DNA of 64,000 nucleotides from Vesta saturnalis (Eukaryota > Arthropoda > Insecta > Coleoptera > Lampyridae), in the NCBI GenBank assembly GCA_036346205.1, contig JARFJB010000091.1:3867501-3931500 (forward strand). The letters are read 5' to 3'. The translations under genes were made by a program, and so were the position numbers. Below the pieces are notes generated by a model. It searched no databases. It was not told the origin of the DNA and was given only the letters and a program-made list of their open reading frames with translations. The stretch's first letter is position 1; the number at the start of each line of letters is the position of its first letter. Shown in pieces: positions 55,885-64,000 of the stretch.

Positions 55885-56720
55885 CATGGATGCTGTATAC
55901 TATGATCCCTCGCATCCGGGAGGGTATTCGGGTACAACACCTTTAGCTAAGGCAGTAAAAGGTAAATATGGCAAAGTGGAAAACTGACTGCAGGCACATG
56001 AAAGCTTATACGGTGCAAAAATCAGTCAGAAAAAAAGCTTCCGCGCAATAGATATATGGTGAGCAACCTTTACGAGTTGTGGAAAGCGGATCTTTGCGAT
56101 ATGCGGACTGTAAGTAAACACAATAGTGACTACAATTACATACTAACGGTTATTGATGTGTTTATCAAGAGAGAATGGGCGAGAGCTCTTAAAACAAAGA
56201 CAGCCGCGTCTGTAATTGAAGCATTCCCCGCTATTTTGAAGGAGCATGACAGTACGCCTGCAAATCTACGGACGGATAAAGGCAATGGGTTTGTGGAGGA
56301 TAGTGTACAAAACTTTTTCAAGAAACAAAATATTAATTTTTATGTAACAAATAACCCAGATGTAAAAGCATCTCCAAAAGCTTATGACGACTTACAACTG
56401 TAGCCCTCATTAAAGTATAAAGATGGCCCCTGCGGCTGTAGACGAAAACATTTGTGTGAAATAACCTGTACGCAAAAGGCTTAGGCACAGCATGTCACCT
56501 TAAATATAAAGTCGATGAGCGTGTCAGAATCGCCAGAACTAAGTACACCTTTGAGAAGAGATATAAAAGGAATTGGAGTGAGGAAGTTTTTACAATTAGT
56601 GAAGTCACGGAAAGAAGACCACCAGTTTACCGAATAATCGATCTTAATAACGATTCTGTTGTGGGTACCTTTACGAGGAGGAACTGCCAGTTGTTACGGT
56701 TGATAAAGACAGAGAAATAA
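55885..56720 (+). pseudogene. Polinton retrovirus-like integrase, broken
   Basis: The upstream part (YYDPSHPGGYSGTTPLAKAV, then YGAKISQKKSFRAI) is the zinc/N-terminal region. The core begins in WKADLCDMRTVSKHNSDYNY with the first catalytic Asp, continues VIDVFIKREWARALKTK, and has the second Asp in LRTDKGNGF. The third catalytic residue should follow NPDVKAS, but the frame turns into PKAYDDLQL and a stop at 56403. A later frame recovers the C-terminal domain (VRIARTKYTFEKRYKRNWSE, then RRPPVYRIIDLN). Integrase inserts Polinton DNA and makes the 6 bp duplication seen here. This copy lacks the Glu and is inactive. Confidence 0.85.
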
Positions 56721-57102
56721 TTTTACCTCATCTTATTGAGCAATAGTTTTATGACGTATTTTCTTGGTAATATGTCAAGTTTTATTACACATAATTATAG
56801 AACTAATACCACCACAACCCTCTAGTATATGGATAGGTTTACCAACGCTGGTGTGTGTTTATTGCGACATCGTTGAACCCCAAATTGTTGGCGATGTTTT
56901 ATCTCCACATATTAAACATTACTTCAGAAAACTATGCTTTTGGGAGTCATAAAGATGTGGTTTTTTTCGCCTGCACACTAAATGCCAATTATGACACGGA
57001 AATGTGACATCATAGAGATTAATATAAAAACAGATATGGCGCAGCAATGCCATTCGAGTTTGCAACGTCGTGTCTGAAGCTATATTTTAGGAAAGTACAA
57101 TA

Positions 57103-57405
57103 ATGGTTTGTCCTTATCAACAATATTATATAAATCAGGCCGGTAACGGTATTGGATCTATTTGCATAGAGGCACCATATCAGCGTAGACATGGTATAGG
57201 AAGCTGGTTTGGCGGTATATCTAAAAGTATAATACCGTTATTTAACCCTGGTGTAAAGGCTATTGGAAAAGAAGCTCTAAGGACAGGGACCAATATCCTT
57301 GGTGATGTCAGAGAGGATCCGCCTATTAAGGAGTCATTTGAAGAAAGATTTCACGAGGTAGGTAGAAATCTTGAACGTAAAGCCGACGAGAAAATCGAAA
57401 AATGA
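57103..57405 (+). CDS. Small conserved Polinton ORF (Gly-rich, possible minor virion protein)
   Basis: A 100-codon open frame beginning MVCPYQQYYINQAGNGIGSI. The middle, GIGSWFGGISKSIIPLFNPG, followed by VKAIGKEALRTGTNILGDV, is typical of a short ORF next to the capsid genes of animal Polintons. The C-terminal third is charged and probably helical (ESFEERFHEVGRNLERKADE). It is comparable in style to the small membrane-active or core proteins of adenovirus-like capsids, but the function is unproven. Its stop codon overlaps the next start (ATGATGA). This is one of the few unbroken frames in the Polinton. Confidence 0.6.
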   Translation: MVCPYQQYYINQAGNGIGSICIEAPYQRRHGIGSWFGGISKSIIPLFNPGVKAIGKEALRTGTNILGDVREDPPIKESFEERFHEVGRNLERKADEKIEK

Positions 57406-57509
57406 TGGAGGGTCCGGGCTATAAAAGAGTACGTTTGTCCGATAATAATCAGTCTCTACCGAGAGCAGCTAAGAAGAAACCTACTTACGTCGATATATTT
57501 TCAAAATAA
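57402..57509 (+). CDS. Tiny Polinton ORF overlapping the previous one
   Basis: A 35-codon frame starting at the overlapping ATG, MMEGPGYKRVRLSDNNQSLP, ending KKKPTYVDIFSK and two stops. Short basic ORFs with a GYK start and a DIFS end sit at this position in other insect Polintons as I recall them. The 4 bp stop-start overlap suggests it is a genuine gene of the element. No domain is recognised. It is unbroken. Confidence 0.45.
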   Translation: MMEGPGYKRVRLSDNNQSLPRAAKKKPTYVDIFSK

Positions 57510-57550
57510 TAGCTTTTCTACATGAACAATCGTGAGAATGCATCAAGTCT

Positions 57551-58711
57551 GAATTGAATTTGTTTGCTTTACCGTCAACGCAGACAATTATAGAGAGCGA
57601 TGAATGGATATTTTACAAACTCTTATCAGCTCTAAGTGATGACGCCCCAATAGAATTGGTAGCGCCAGGAAATGGGAACGATTATATAGATTTAAGTCAG
57701 ACCATATTGTGCGTCACAGATAAAGCTTTAAAGCAAGACTATACAACTCTTACTTACGCAGATGTTGTAGCACTGATAAACAAAAGTATGCATTCGCTTT
57801 TCTCACAAGGGGAGGTTTACTTAAATCAGAAGATGGTGTCACAACCAAACAACACCTATTCCTACCGCTCATATATCGAAACGCTGTGAAACTATGAAAA
57901 GGAGGCCAAGACTTCACATCAAGGTTGAATCTTATGGCACAAGATGAGATATAGCTGGAGCAAATTTATACGGTTTCTCAAAAGTAGATTGACCATAAGT
58001 TAGATTAATGGTCAGTGCACGTTGTTAAATTACAAGACGAAATTTATGGACGGGTTAGTTAATAATAGTAGAGACCTTGTAATGGCGGAAGGTTCAAATT
58101 ACACAATTTGCTTAGTAATGCTATATTGCGCACGCTAAAGGTTTAGAAACAACTGCATAAAAATACCCTGTTACAAGAACAGACGTAAAAGTGATAACTA
58201 TACCTGCGGGCATACACCAAAAATCATTGGATAATGTTTTCCTGGGATAATTACTTAACGATGCATCGTCGACTTTATAGCAAACACAGCCTTCAATGGT
58301 CACTCCGCCACAAATCTGTTCAATTTTCATCACAGCAATATTAACTACATGTCGTTATATATTGACGGCTAACAAATTCTTTCGAAGGCCCTACAACCAG
58401 ACTTTACACCTAATGTATTATTTTTTTTTATTTACAGCTAATGGTTTATACACCTTACTCTCGGGTACGGGTATTCATTTCTTGAATGAGGGGAACGATA
58501 TATCGAGAAGCGATTACCCTCTTGACTTTACTCATGACTTGTCTACATACGTAACACGCACTGAAATTTAGTTAGAAACGGTTCTCTGAGACTGGAAGTC
58601 GGCTTTGAAGAGGCTCTCGCGGAAACCGTGAACTGTTTGGTGTATGTCAAATGCTATAACGTGATCGAGATCGATAAACATCGGAATATCATCGTTGATT
58701 TTACCTGTTAA
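57551..58711 (+). pseudogene. Polinton jelly-roll capsid protein, broken
   Basis: The N-terminal frame (57554-57889) reads LFALPSTQTIIESDEWIFYK, DDAPIELVAPGNGNDYIDLS and YSYRSYIETL. This is the start of the large jelly-roll capsid protein of Polintons (the F54H12.2-like family). A stop and several frameshifts follow. The C-terminal part is recovered at 58440-58711: GIHFLNEGNDISRSDYP, a deletion, then LVRNGSLRLEVGFEEALAET and NVIEIDKHRNIIVDFTC. The order and spacing fit one gene of about 390 codons with an internal deletion. I assign it as the probable major capsid protein, but the major/minor distinction is from memory. Confidence 0.7.
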
Positions 58712-58898
58712 ATGGGGGTAACTCCAGATTGCAAGCTTCCATGTACAGTAAAAGAAGATGGACGCACACTTGGCCGTACAAGGGTTTAGAGGTGTCGACA
58801 ACGAATTCATACCGAAAGAAATTTAAGTGGTTACAGATCATGGAGCTTTATTGCTGATGCTGATAAGACCATATCGTAATTATTTTATATGAAAATCC

Positions 58899-59300
58899 AT
58901 GTCAAGACATATAAGGTATTTAGAAAGTAAATATCATGGATTGAAATGGCGATCGGGGTATGTACCCTACAACAATTTCCAAGAGGGGTTGATAAGAGCG
59001 TTGATGCCGTTTAACAAAATTCACGTTAAGGGCAATGAGAAACAACAGTTTTTAAAATATCTTAACAAAACAATACTAAACCTGGACGAGATTAGTTGTC
59101 CGTCGATTAAAAAATTGAAAGAGGAAACGAAGGCGTATAGTTGATTAAACCATAACATCGGAGCGCCTATGTGTGCCCTGGGAAATGCATTACTATTGAA
59201 TGACTGGACGTATACCAACACCACAGATGTACGCGGTACAAGTGTTGAGAAGTTGGTCCCCAGCCATAAGAATGTGTTTGGACTTCTATGTGCTTCTAAT
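58899..59300 (+). pseudogene. Conserved Polinton ORF of unknown function
   Basis: An 81-codon frame MSRHIRYLESKYHGLKWRSG, then YVPYNNFQEGLIRALMPFNK, VKGNEKQQFLKYL and LDEISCPSIKKL, ends at a double stop at 59144. The same protein seems to continue as NHNIGAPMCALGNALLLNDW to about 59215. A CP(S/K)...L followed by a C-containing ALxN segment is a recurrent Polinton ORF that lies close to the protease gene. Its role is unknown to me. It is damaged by stops. Confidence 0.5.
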
Positions 59301-59539
59301 TAGTTTACATTGATGAGAATGAGTATGAGAAGGAGTATTTTGATTCCTTAGGACGACCCCCGCTAGGTTACCATTTACGCTTCCTGGAGAAGAATTCTAG
59401 ACGGTTCCATTACAACAAAACGACGCTGCAGGATTACCATTCGGATGCCTGTGGACTTTATACGATGATGTTTTTGTATTTTAGATTAAATAGTTTAACA
59501 ATGCTTGATTTTGTAAATAAGCTTTCACTACATGTTTAA
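59300..59539 (+). pseudogene. Polinton adenain-like cysteine protease, C-terminal half
   Basis: The frame reads VYIDENEYEKEYFDSLGRPP, then HLRFLEKNSRRFHYNKTTLQ, DYHSDACGLYTMMFLYF and a hydrophobic end at 59539. This matches the C-terminal half of adenovirus-type (C5) proteases: YFDS.G..P, then N, then LQ...S.(A/T)CG, with the catalytic Cys at about 59456. The N-terminal half with the catalytic His (usually HWV) is not recognisable upstream. The enzyme processes capsid proteins in related viruses. This copy is truncated and inactive. Confidence 0.8.
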
Positions 59540-59850
59540 TTATAAATTATGAAATAATCAAGTTACTGTATAATGCTTGTTATTGTGCAATTCTACCATG
59601 ATAAATAAAAACGAATTTTAGTAATTTAGTGGTTTTAATAACGGTTTAGGGTGACTGTAACGTGTGATCCTAGCTTGAAACTTGTTTCAGCTAGAGGAAC
59701 CTAGATACAAAAAACCAGACACAAGTTTGATGTTGATTTGAAAACAACTTGAGGGGTTCAAAATCCCTATGTGGTTACCATACTATTTCAAATTCCCATC
59801 CATAACAGTTTCTCAAAACAGAGTTTATGTAAAAGATGGAATGTATTATC

Positions 59851-60846
59851 AAAATTGGAAATGAAGGTCAACTTGTTTGCCTTCCACGTAATTAGGTAAT
59901 TAGTGGGTTTCTCCCTAGAGGTATTTGAATAGTAAAAGTTTGTTATTGCCGTTACATAACCAGGGGGAATCCAGAAAATAATTGGTGTATGTTAATAACA
60001 GGGGAAAACTTTTAAGTACTACTTTATTGTCCATCTACAAGCAAAAAGTATATCCTGACTATGTATAAGTAACAGAAAACCAACAGCTATTCACTCTCGT
60101 GTCAACCTACCAATACGATTATCAACAACACTGGTAAGTGATTGTTTTTGTTTCTAACCCTCATCCCTTATTTTATCTGCTTTATTTAATTACCTGGATA
60201 GATTTTTAAGGTTACGTTTAATTACAGATATGGATTTACCTACTCTAAATGCATCAACATGCTTTAAACCGTTATAAAACCTCATGGATTTAGAAGCAAA
60301 GGTAGCATACAAGATATTCAATTTGGGTATCATATCAAGAAAGTACGGAGATGGTAGAGATGCTGGATTTTAAATGTGTACTACCTGAACGTTTCCAGTT
60401 TGAGGATCGTCGTAAACAGTTTAAAGAGGAGGAGTAAGAATGTTTCAATGTGTTTCTTTAGGACCAATAGCCAAATCAACCAATTTAATATTCGTTTAGA
60501 AAAAACAGTTTTATACTATATTATGTAGTGATGAAATTTAATAAATACAACCACTTTTGTTTTTGTGGTACTATGTTTTGTAATTGTAATTGATTTGACT
60601 GGTTTACGAGATAGAATCACACACTCATTATCAGAATGATATTTCCCGCAGTAACAATTACAGTAGCCTACCTTTAAAATATACCACTAGCGGGCGTCCG
60701 TATCAATAAGGCACTTCAATCGTCAGACCGCATCAATAAGTGACCCCAATCGAAAGTCCGCATCTATTGCTGGACCCACTCAGAGGACCGGATCGATTGC
60801 TGGCACCACTCGAACGCCCAGGATCAAAAAGTGCACCCCATCTACT
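59851..60846. repeat. Polinton right terminal inverted repeat
   Basis: Inverted partner of 53907-54882, ending in the same 32 bp repeats and finishing CCCCATCTACT just before the duplicated TGTGTT. Confidence 0.85.
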
Positions 60847-61120
60847 TGTGTTAATATATTTTGACTTTCAGGTTAGCCATGATTACTTGGAAACCTTTTT
60901 TAGTGCAATCCGTCGATGTGAATACAATAATAATCCCTCTTGCCTAATTTTAAGACTTGTGAAACGAAATTTCGGGATCGAAATATGGAAATTGTAGTAT
61001 ATATTTTAGACTCCGCAACAATTCTACACGTGTCAACAATACGAAAGCAAAAACGACCGACGAAATTATTTTCGAAGAAGCTTTCACAGATTTCGAATTA
61101 CAATTAAACTTGAGAAATGA
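60847..61120 (+). pseudogene. P-element/THAP9-like transposase, piece 4
   Basis: Directly after the Polinton the frame continues VLIYFDFQVSHDYLETFFSA, then IRRCEYNNNPSCLILRLVKR. This is the highly conserved P-element stretch T+KFSQD+LE.FFS.IR..GG.NNNP....F. Together with piece 3 it shows that the Polinton landed within this gene. The frame stops near 60996; further decayed sequence runs to the Penelope pair at 61131. Confidence 0.9.
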
Positions 61121-61166
61121 ATAAAATACTTACCTTTTTTGGGTTTTTTTAATGGTGTATTTTAAA

Positions 61167-61212
61167 TTATACAAACGTTTCGATAACACTTACAGTTATC
61201 TTCGTCAGTAGT
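61167..61212 (-). ncRNA. Hammerhead-like motif (minus-strand copy)
   Basis: The complement reads CTGACGA, stem II GATAAC/GTTATC, GAAAC, loop GTTT, GTA. Stem I is weaker than in the plus-strand copy because of one mismatch. Confidence 0.5.
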
Positions 61213-61264
61213 AATATCCGTTAAAAATTGTTTACAACATCTTTAACAATTTTTAGCAGATATT

Positions 61265-61311
61265 ATTACTGATGAAGATAACTGTAAGTGTTATCGAAAC
61301 GTTTGTATAAT
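61265..61311 (+). ncRNA. Minimal hammerhead ribozyme motif
   Basis: All core parts are present. Stem I is ATTA/TAAT (61265-61268 with 61308-61311), followed by the core CTGATGA. One extra A comes next, then stem II GATAAC/GTTATC with a 7 nt loop, then GAA. A 2 bp stem III (AC/GT) has loop GTTT, and the cleavage triplet GTA would cut after 61307. Hammerhead motifs with very short stem III are established in Penelope-like elements, where this sequence lies. The bulged A before stem II is unusual and could lower activity. Confidence 0.6.
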
Positions 61312-61379
61312 TTAAAATACACCATTAAAAAAAAACAAAAAAGATTAGTATTTTATTATATGTGATAATGGTGAAAGTT

Positions 61380-61580
61380 TACATTTTCATAATTGAGACA
61401 TGAAATTTACTTTTATTCAGATTTTTTATTAACCACCTTCATCGAACAGGTGGTAAGCTACGTAGCATGTTTCGTTATTAAACAGACGGGTAGAAGAAAA
61501 ATTATCCGCGAAACTTGTTCACAATTGATAACCAATACACTAAGTAAGTTTAAAAATCATGGCAATTTAACGTGGCATTG
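61380..61580 (+). pseudogene. P-element/THAP9-like transposase, C-terminal piece 5
   Basis: After the Penelope pair, the frame reads LTTFIEQVVSYVACFVIKQT and then RRKIIRETCSQLI. The pattern YVA(G)FV+++....I.C..C.......L is the C-terminal region of P-element-type transposases. It ends near 61580, after which nothing is recognisable. It closes a gene that started before 51.2 kb. The final Cys pair is partly altered. Confidence 0.65.
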
Positions 61581-62277
61581 ATGTAATTCAAGTTTGCCTA
61601 CAATTAGAAAGATATATTATGATTACTGACAAATCAGATTTGCTATCAAAAAGGTACATTATAGAACATTACAGAACGATGCATAAGATAAAAAAATTAC
61701 CAAATATATTTAATTTGACATTTGAACTCTGGCTAATATATTTAATAATAATTTTTTTTTCTATGATGATAATCAAATGATAAATCACATCCAACAGCAA
61801 TCGATTATTGACAACCACAGAATTCAATCAATAAAATTACTATCAAAATGTCATGCAACTTTGAGAATGCATTACGAATGCAGAAAAGCCACACAAAAGT
61901 AATCAAGTAATCGCATTCCACAAAAATTTGGTAACAGAATATTTTTCAAAAATCAATAAATTCATTTAATAGTTGATCATTTAATAAGCCAAAATAGAAA
62001 TACCTAGAATTGTATTCTATTCCAGCTTAGTTTGCACTAGAGTAGGCCATGATATATTTTTTTCTGTAGTGGATTTGACGACGCCCTGTCAAAAGTAATC
62101 GTGTTGTGTTGACTACGTAACTCAAACGTATGATGATCAAGTCTCATATTGAATTAATAATAATTTTTTGAGAAGATGCCAAATAGCATCGCAAAGAGTA
62201 CGAAGTTGTAAAGTTTAATGCGCCATAAGCACCTTAAGGATTGTATGACGGGGAACTTATCGTAATGGTGTATTATA
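61581..62277. other. No gene seen
   Basis: AT-rich spacer between the P-element remains and the last IS630 element. Confidence 0.5.
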
Positions 62278-64000
62278 CAGGTGTCCCAAAATTGCTGGGA
62301 CACAGAGCTACCACGTGTAGTAGAGGTCAAAATAAGTCGATTGGATCCAATTTATTTATACACCAAAATGTACCGTTTGACCGTGAAAAGAGTTCAAAGT
62401 TTACATAAAAAAAACACATTTTTGTGCGCTCTTCAGAAATGAATGAAACAAATTGAATGAAACTTGGCAAAAGTGCATTTTAGAGGATTACTCTCCTTTC
62501 GGTAATCAAACAAACCCAAAAGAAATTGTAGAAGGGTTAAAACCACCCTCATCCGCTGATATTTTTTCAGAACTTTCTTAGGGGTGCTAATACGGTTCTC
62601 AATTTTTTTAGCGAGAAGACTGATTAATTATCTTCATTTTGTTACTCTTGTAAAAATTCATAATCATTCCAGTTTGTTGTTGACTGTAAATGTTTCAATA
62701 TTTTCTTCAATTTTGTTATTATCGCCAGTACCATTACTTATTATTTAATTGTTGTTACTTTAACTGATATTAAATATAGATTTCTCTTTTAATGAGCAGA
62801 CCAACATTATCTTAGTTCTTGGATTCTGTCAAGGCAACTGTCGCAGAAGTGCCCGCGTATATCAAGAGAGGTATCCGAACGGGAGAAATCCGAATCATAA
62901 AACAGTTTCCCGAATCGAGAGACGTCTTCGAGAAACAGGGGACTTGGAACCAGTAAGAATTAACGCTGGAAGACCCCGAGTCCGAAGACCTAATGTGGAA
63001 CAAGCTGTTCTCGAAATAATCGATGATAATCCTGAGGTCAATACCAGATCTGTGCAACGACAAACAGTAATTCCGAAAAGCACTGTAAATCGGATCTGCA
63101 AAGAACAATTAATTCACCGATTTCACATACAGCCAGTGCACGAGTTATTACCACTTGACCACTAATCACATTTAAATTTTTCACAAATTGTTCGGGAGCG
63201 CAGATTACTTAACAATAGATTTCAAAATAACACCTTGTTTACTGATGAGTCTTGTTTTACACGTCGTGGCATGACGAACCTGCACAATGAGCATATTTAT
63301 GCTGATGGAAACCCACATGTTATTAAAGCTAGACACTAACAACGAGAATTTAAAATTAATATTTGGATTGGATTTATCGGCACTTTTTGGTAAGACCGAT
63401 CCGATTGCCAGATCGTCTAAATGGTGTCAGTTACCTTCGAGAAATTTTGCCAGATTTATTAGACGACTTGCCCCTTAATCTCCATCGAAACATGTTTTTC
63501 ATGGACGACGGTGCACCACTTCATTTTGCACGTGCAGTAAGAGAATATCTAAATGAACAATTTCCTGGTAGATGGATTGCGGGGACAAGAACCATATTCA
63601 ATGGCCTGCGGTCTTCAGATTTAAATCCGTGCGACTTATTTGTCTAGGGAGCGTTAAAGTAAAAGTGTACGAGGTTCAAATTAATACTTGAACAGCTGTG
63701 AACAGAATCAAAATGAAACACACTACGATAAAACGACGATTGCCTAAGAAGGGTGCATTTCAATTTTTACGTCGAATTGATCTTTGTATTGATGAGTGGC
63801 CGTCATATTGAACATTTATTATGAAAAACATTTTGCCTTTGTTTCCATCTCAACAAAACTTTTGTATTACAATTTTATTAAACTTGTACTAGAATATCTT
63901 TCCTTCGAAATTATGCGAATACGAAATTTTTACAAGAGTAACAAAATGAAGATAATTAATCAGTATTTTCGCTAAAATAATTGAGAACCGTATACCACTT
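62278..64000 (+). mobile_element. IS630/Tc1-mariner element (copy 8), cut by the window edge
   Basis: The left end CAGGTGTCCCAAAATTGCTGG follows TA at 62276-62277. The inner part of the left end (about 62580-62660) is matched in inverted orientation by 63930-63995, so the right end lies just beyond the window. The transposase is on the plus strand. Confidence 0.85.
62830..63650 (+). pseudogene. DUF4817-type transposase, frameshifted
   Basis: The plus-strand start region NCRRSARVYQERYPNG-like (about 62837-62885) leads to a helix-turn-helix region TVSRIERRLRETGDLEPVRI. NAGRPRVRRPNVEQAVLEII, then NPEVNTRSVQRQTVIPKSTV follow. A stop at 63165 is followed by LNNRFQNNTLFTDESCFTRR (first catalytic Asp, about 63243) and FKINIWIGFIG. 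After a frameshift the frame gives VSYLREILPDLLDDLPLNLH, FFMDDGAPLHFARAVREYLN (second Asp) and a degraded SSDLNPCDLFV (third) ending in a stop near 63647. All three acidic positions are recognisable, but one stop and at least one frameshift break it. Confidence 0.85.

Larger units (their letters stand above)
53907..60846 (+). mobile_element. Polinton/Maverick, 6.94 kb deletion derivative
   Basis: A self-synthesising, virus-like DNA transposon. The borders are exact: a 6 bp duplication TGTGTT (53901-53906 and 60847-60852), both ends starting AGTAGA.GGGGTGC read inward, and an interrupted P-element frame that continues across it. Terminal inverted repeats are nearly 1 kb (53907-54882 and 59851-60846) and begin with tandem repeats of about 32 bp. 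Coding relics lie between 55081 and 59539. Complete Polintons are 15-20 kb and carry a protein-primed DNA polymerase B. None is seen here, so a large part is deleted. Confidence 0.93.
61131..61357. mobile_element. Inverted pair of Penelope-like termini
   Basis: Two copies of a terminus of about 113 bp face each other: 61131-61240 on the minus strand and about 61240-61357 on the plus strand. Each ends outward in GTATTTTAT and contains a hammerhead-like motif. The same terminus closes the insertion at 36908-37570. Coding sequence is absent. It interrupts the P-element remnant. Confidence 0.75.

Overview
The window is about two-thirds A+T, coding is sparse, and most recognisable sequence is transposon remains. 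The element families and one recognisable host exon point to an insect nuclear genome, perhaps a beetle (the order is a guess). The only confident host gene is a terminal exon at 39081-39487. It encodes the last two zinc fingers and C-terminus of a Zic/odd-paired transcription factor, entered by a clear 3' splice site. Its upstream exons are not recognisable here. The preceding sequence may be intron or intergenic.

Layout. 0.4-4 kb: a non-LTR endonuclease scrap, then an IS630/Tc1-mariner element of the insect DUF4817 type with 0.3 kb inverted ends, then a GTAGAC minisatellite. 5.7-7 kb: a foldback repeat carrying a complete tRNA-like gene, abutting an internally deleted IS630 element. 8.5-9.3 kb: a mariner. 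11.7-16.4 kb: tRNA-Glu-derived SINE sequence, a piggyBac-like element bounded by TTAA, and two direct copies of a decayed Penelope-like (GIY-YIG) element. 18.3-18.6 kb: a second, rearranged copy of the tRNA foldback. 18.7-23.2 kb: two more IS630 relics. 26.4-29.9 kb: a Tc1/mariner-type transposase with an adjacent half RING finger ORF, then a 5'-truncated Jockey-like retrotransposon. 33.6-35.9 kb: a 2 kb TATCACTC satellite followed by (CA)n. 36-38.5 kb: a tRNA-derived SINE and a non-LTR RT split by a 663 bp Penelope-derived insertion with a 12 bp target duplication. 39.1 kb: the Zic exon. 41.5-46 kb: a mariner and two IS630 elements, one inserted into the other. 46.7-48.8 kb: an RTE-like retrotransposon.

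49-61.6 kb is a nested stack. A P-element/THAP9-like transposase gene is split into pieces by four insertions: a palindromic IS630 element (49157-51194), another IS630 element (about 51967-53703), a 6.94 kb Polinton/Maverick (53907-60846, 6 bp duplication TGTGTT), and an inverted pair of Penelope termini (about 61131-61357). The Polinton retains pieces of packaging ATPase, integrase, capsid and adenain-like protease genes but no visible DNA polymerase. The Penelope termini carry a motif that folds as a minimal hammerhead ribozyme. A further IS630 element runs off the right edge.

No protein-coding transposon gene looks intact. The most unusual items are the tRNA-carrying foldback element, the hammerhead-bearing Penelope termini, and the P-element/Polinton nest with exact junctions. 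All family assignments come from reading motifs by eye; no search was run.
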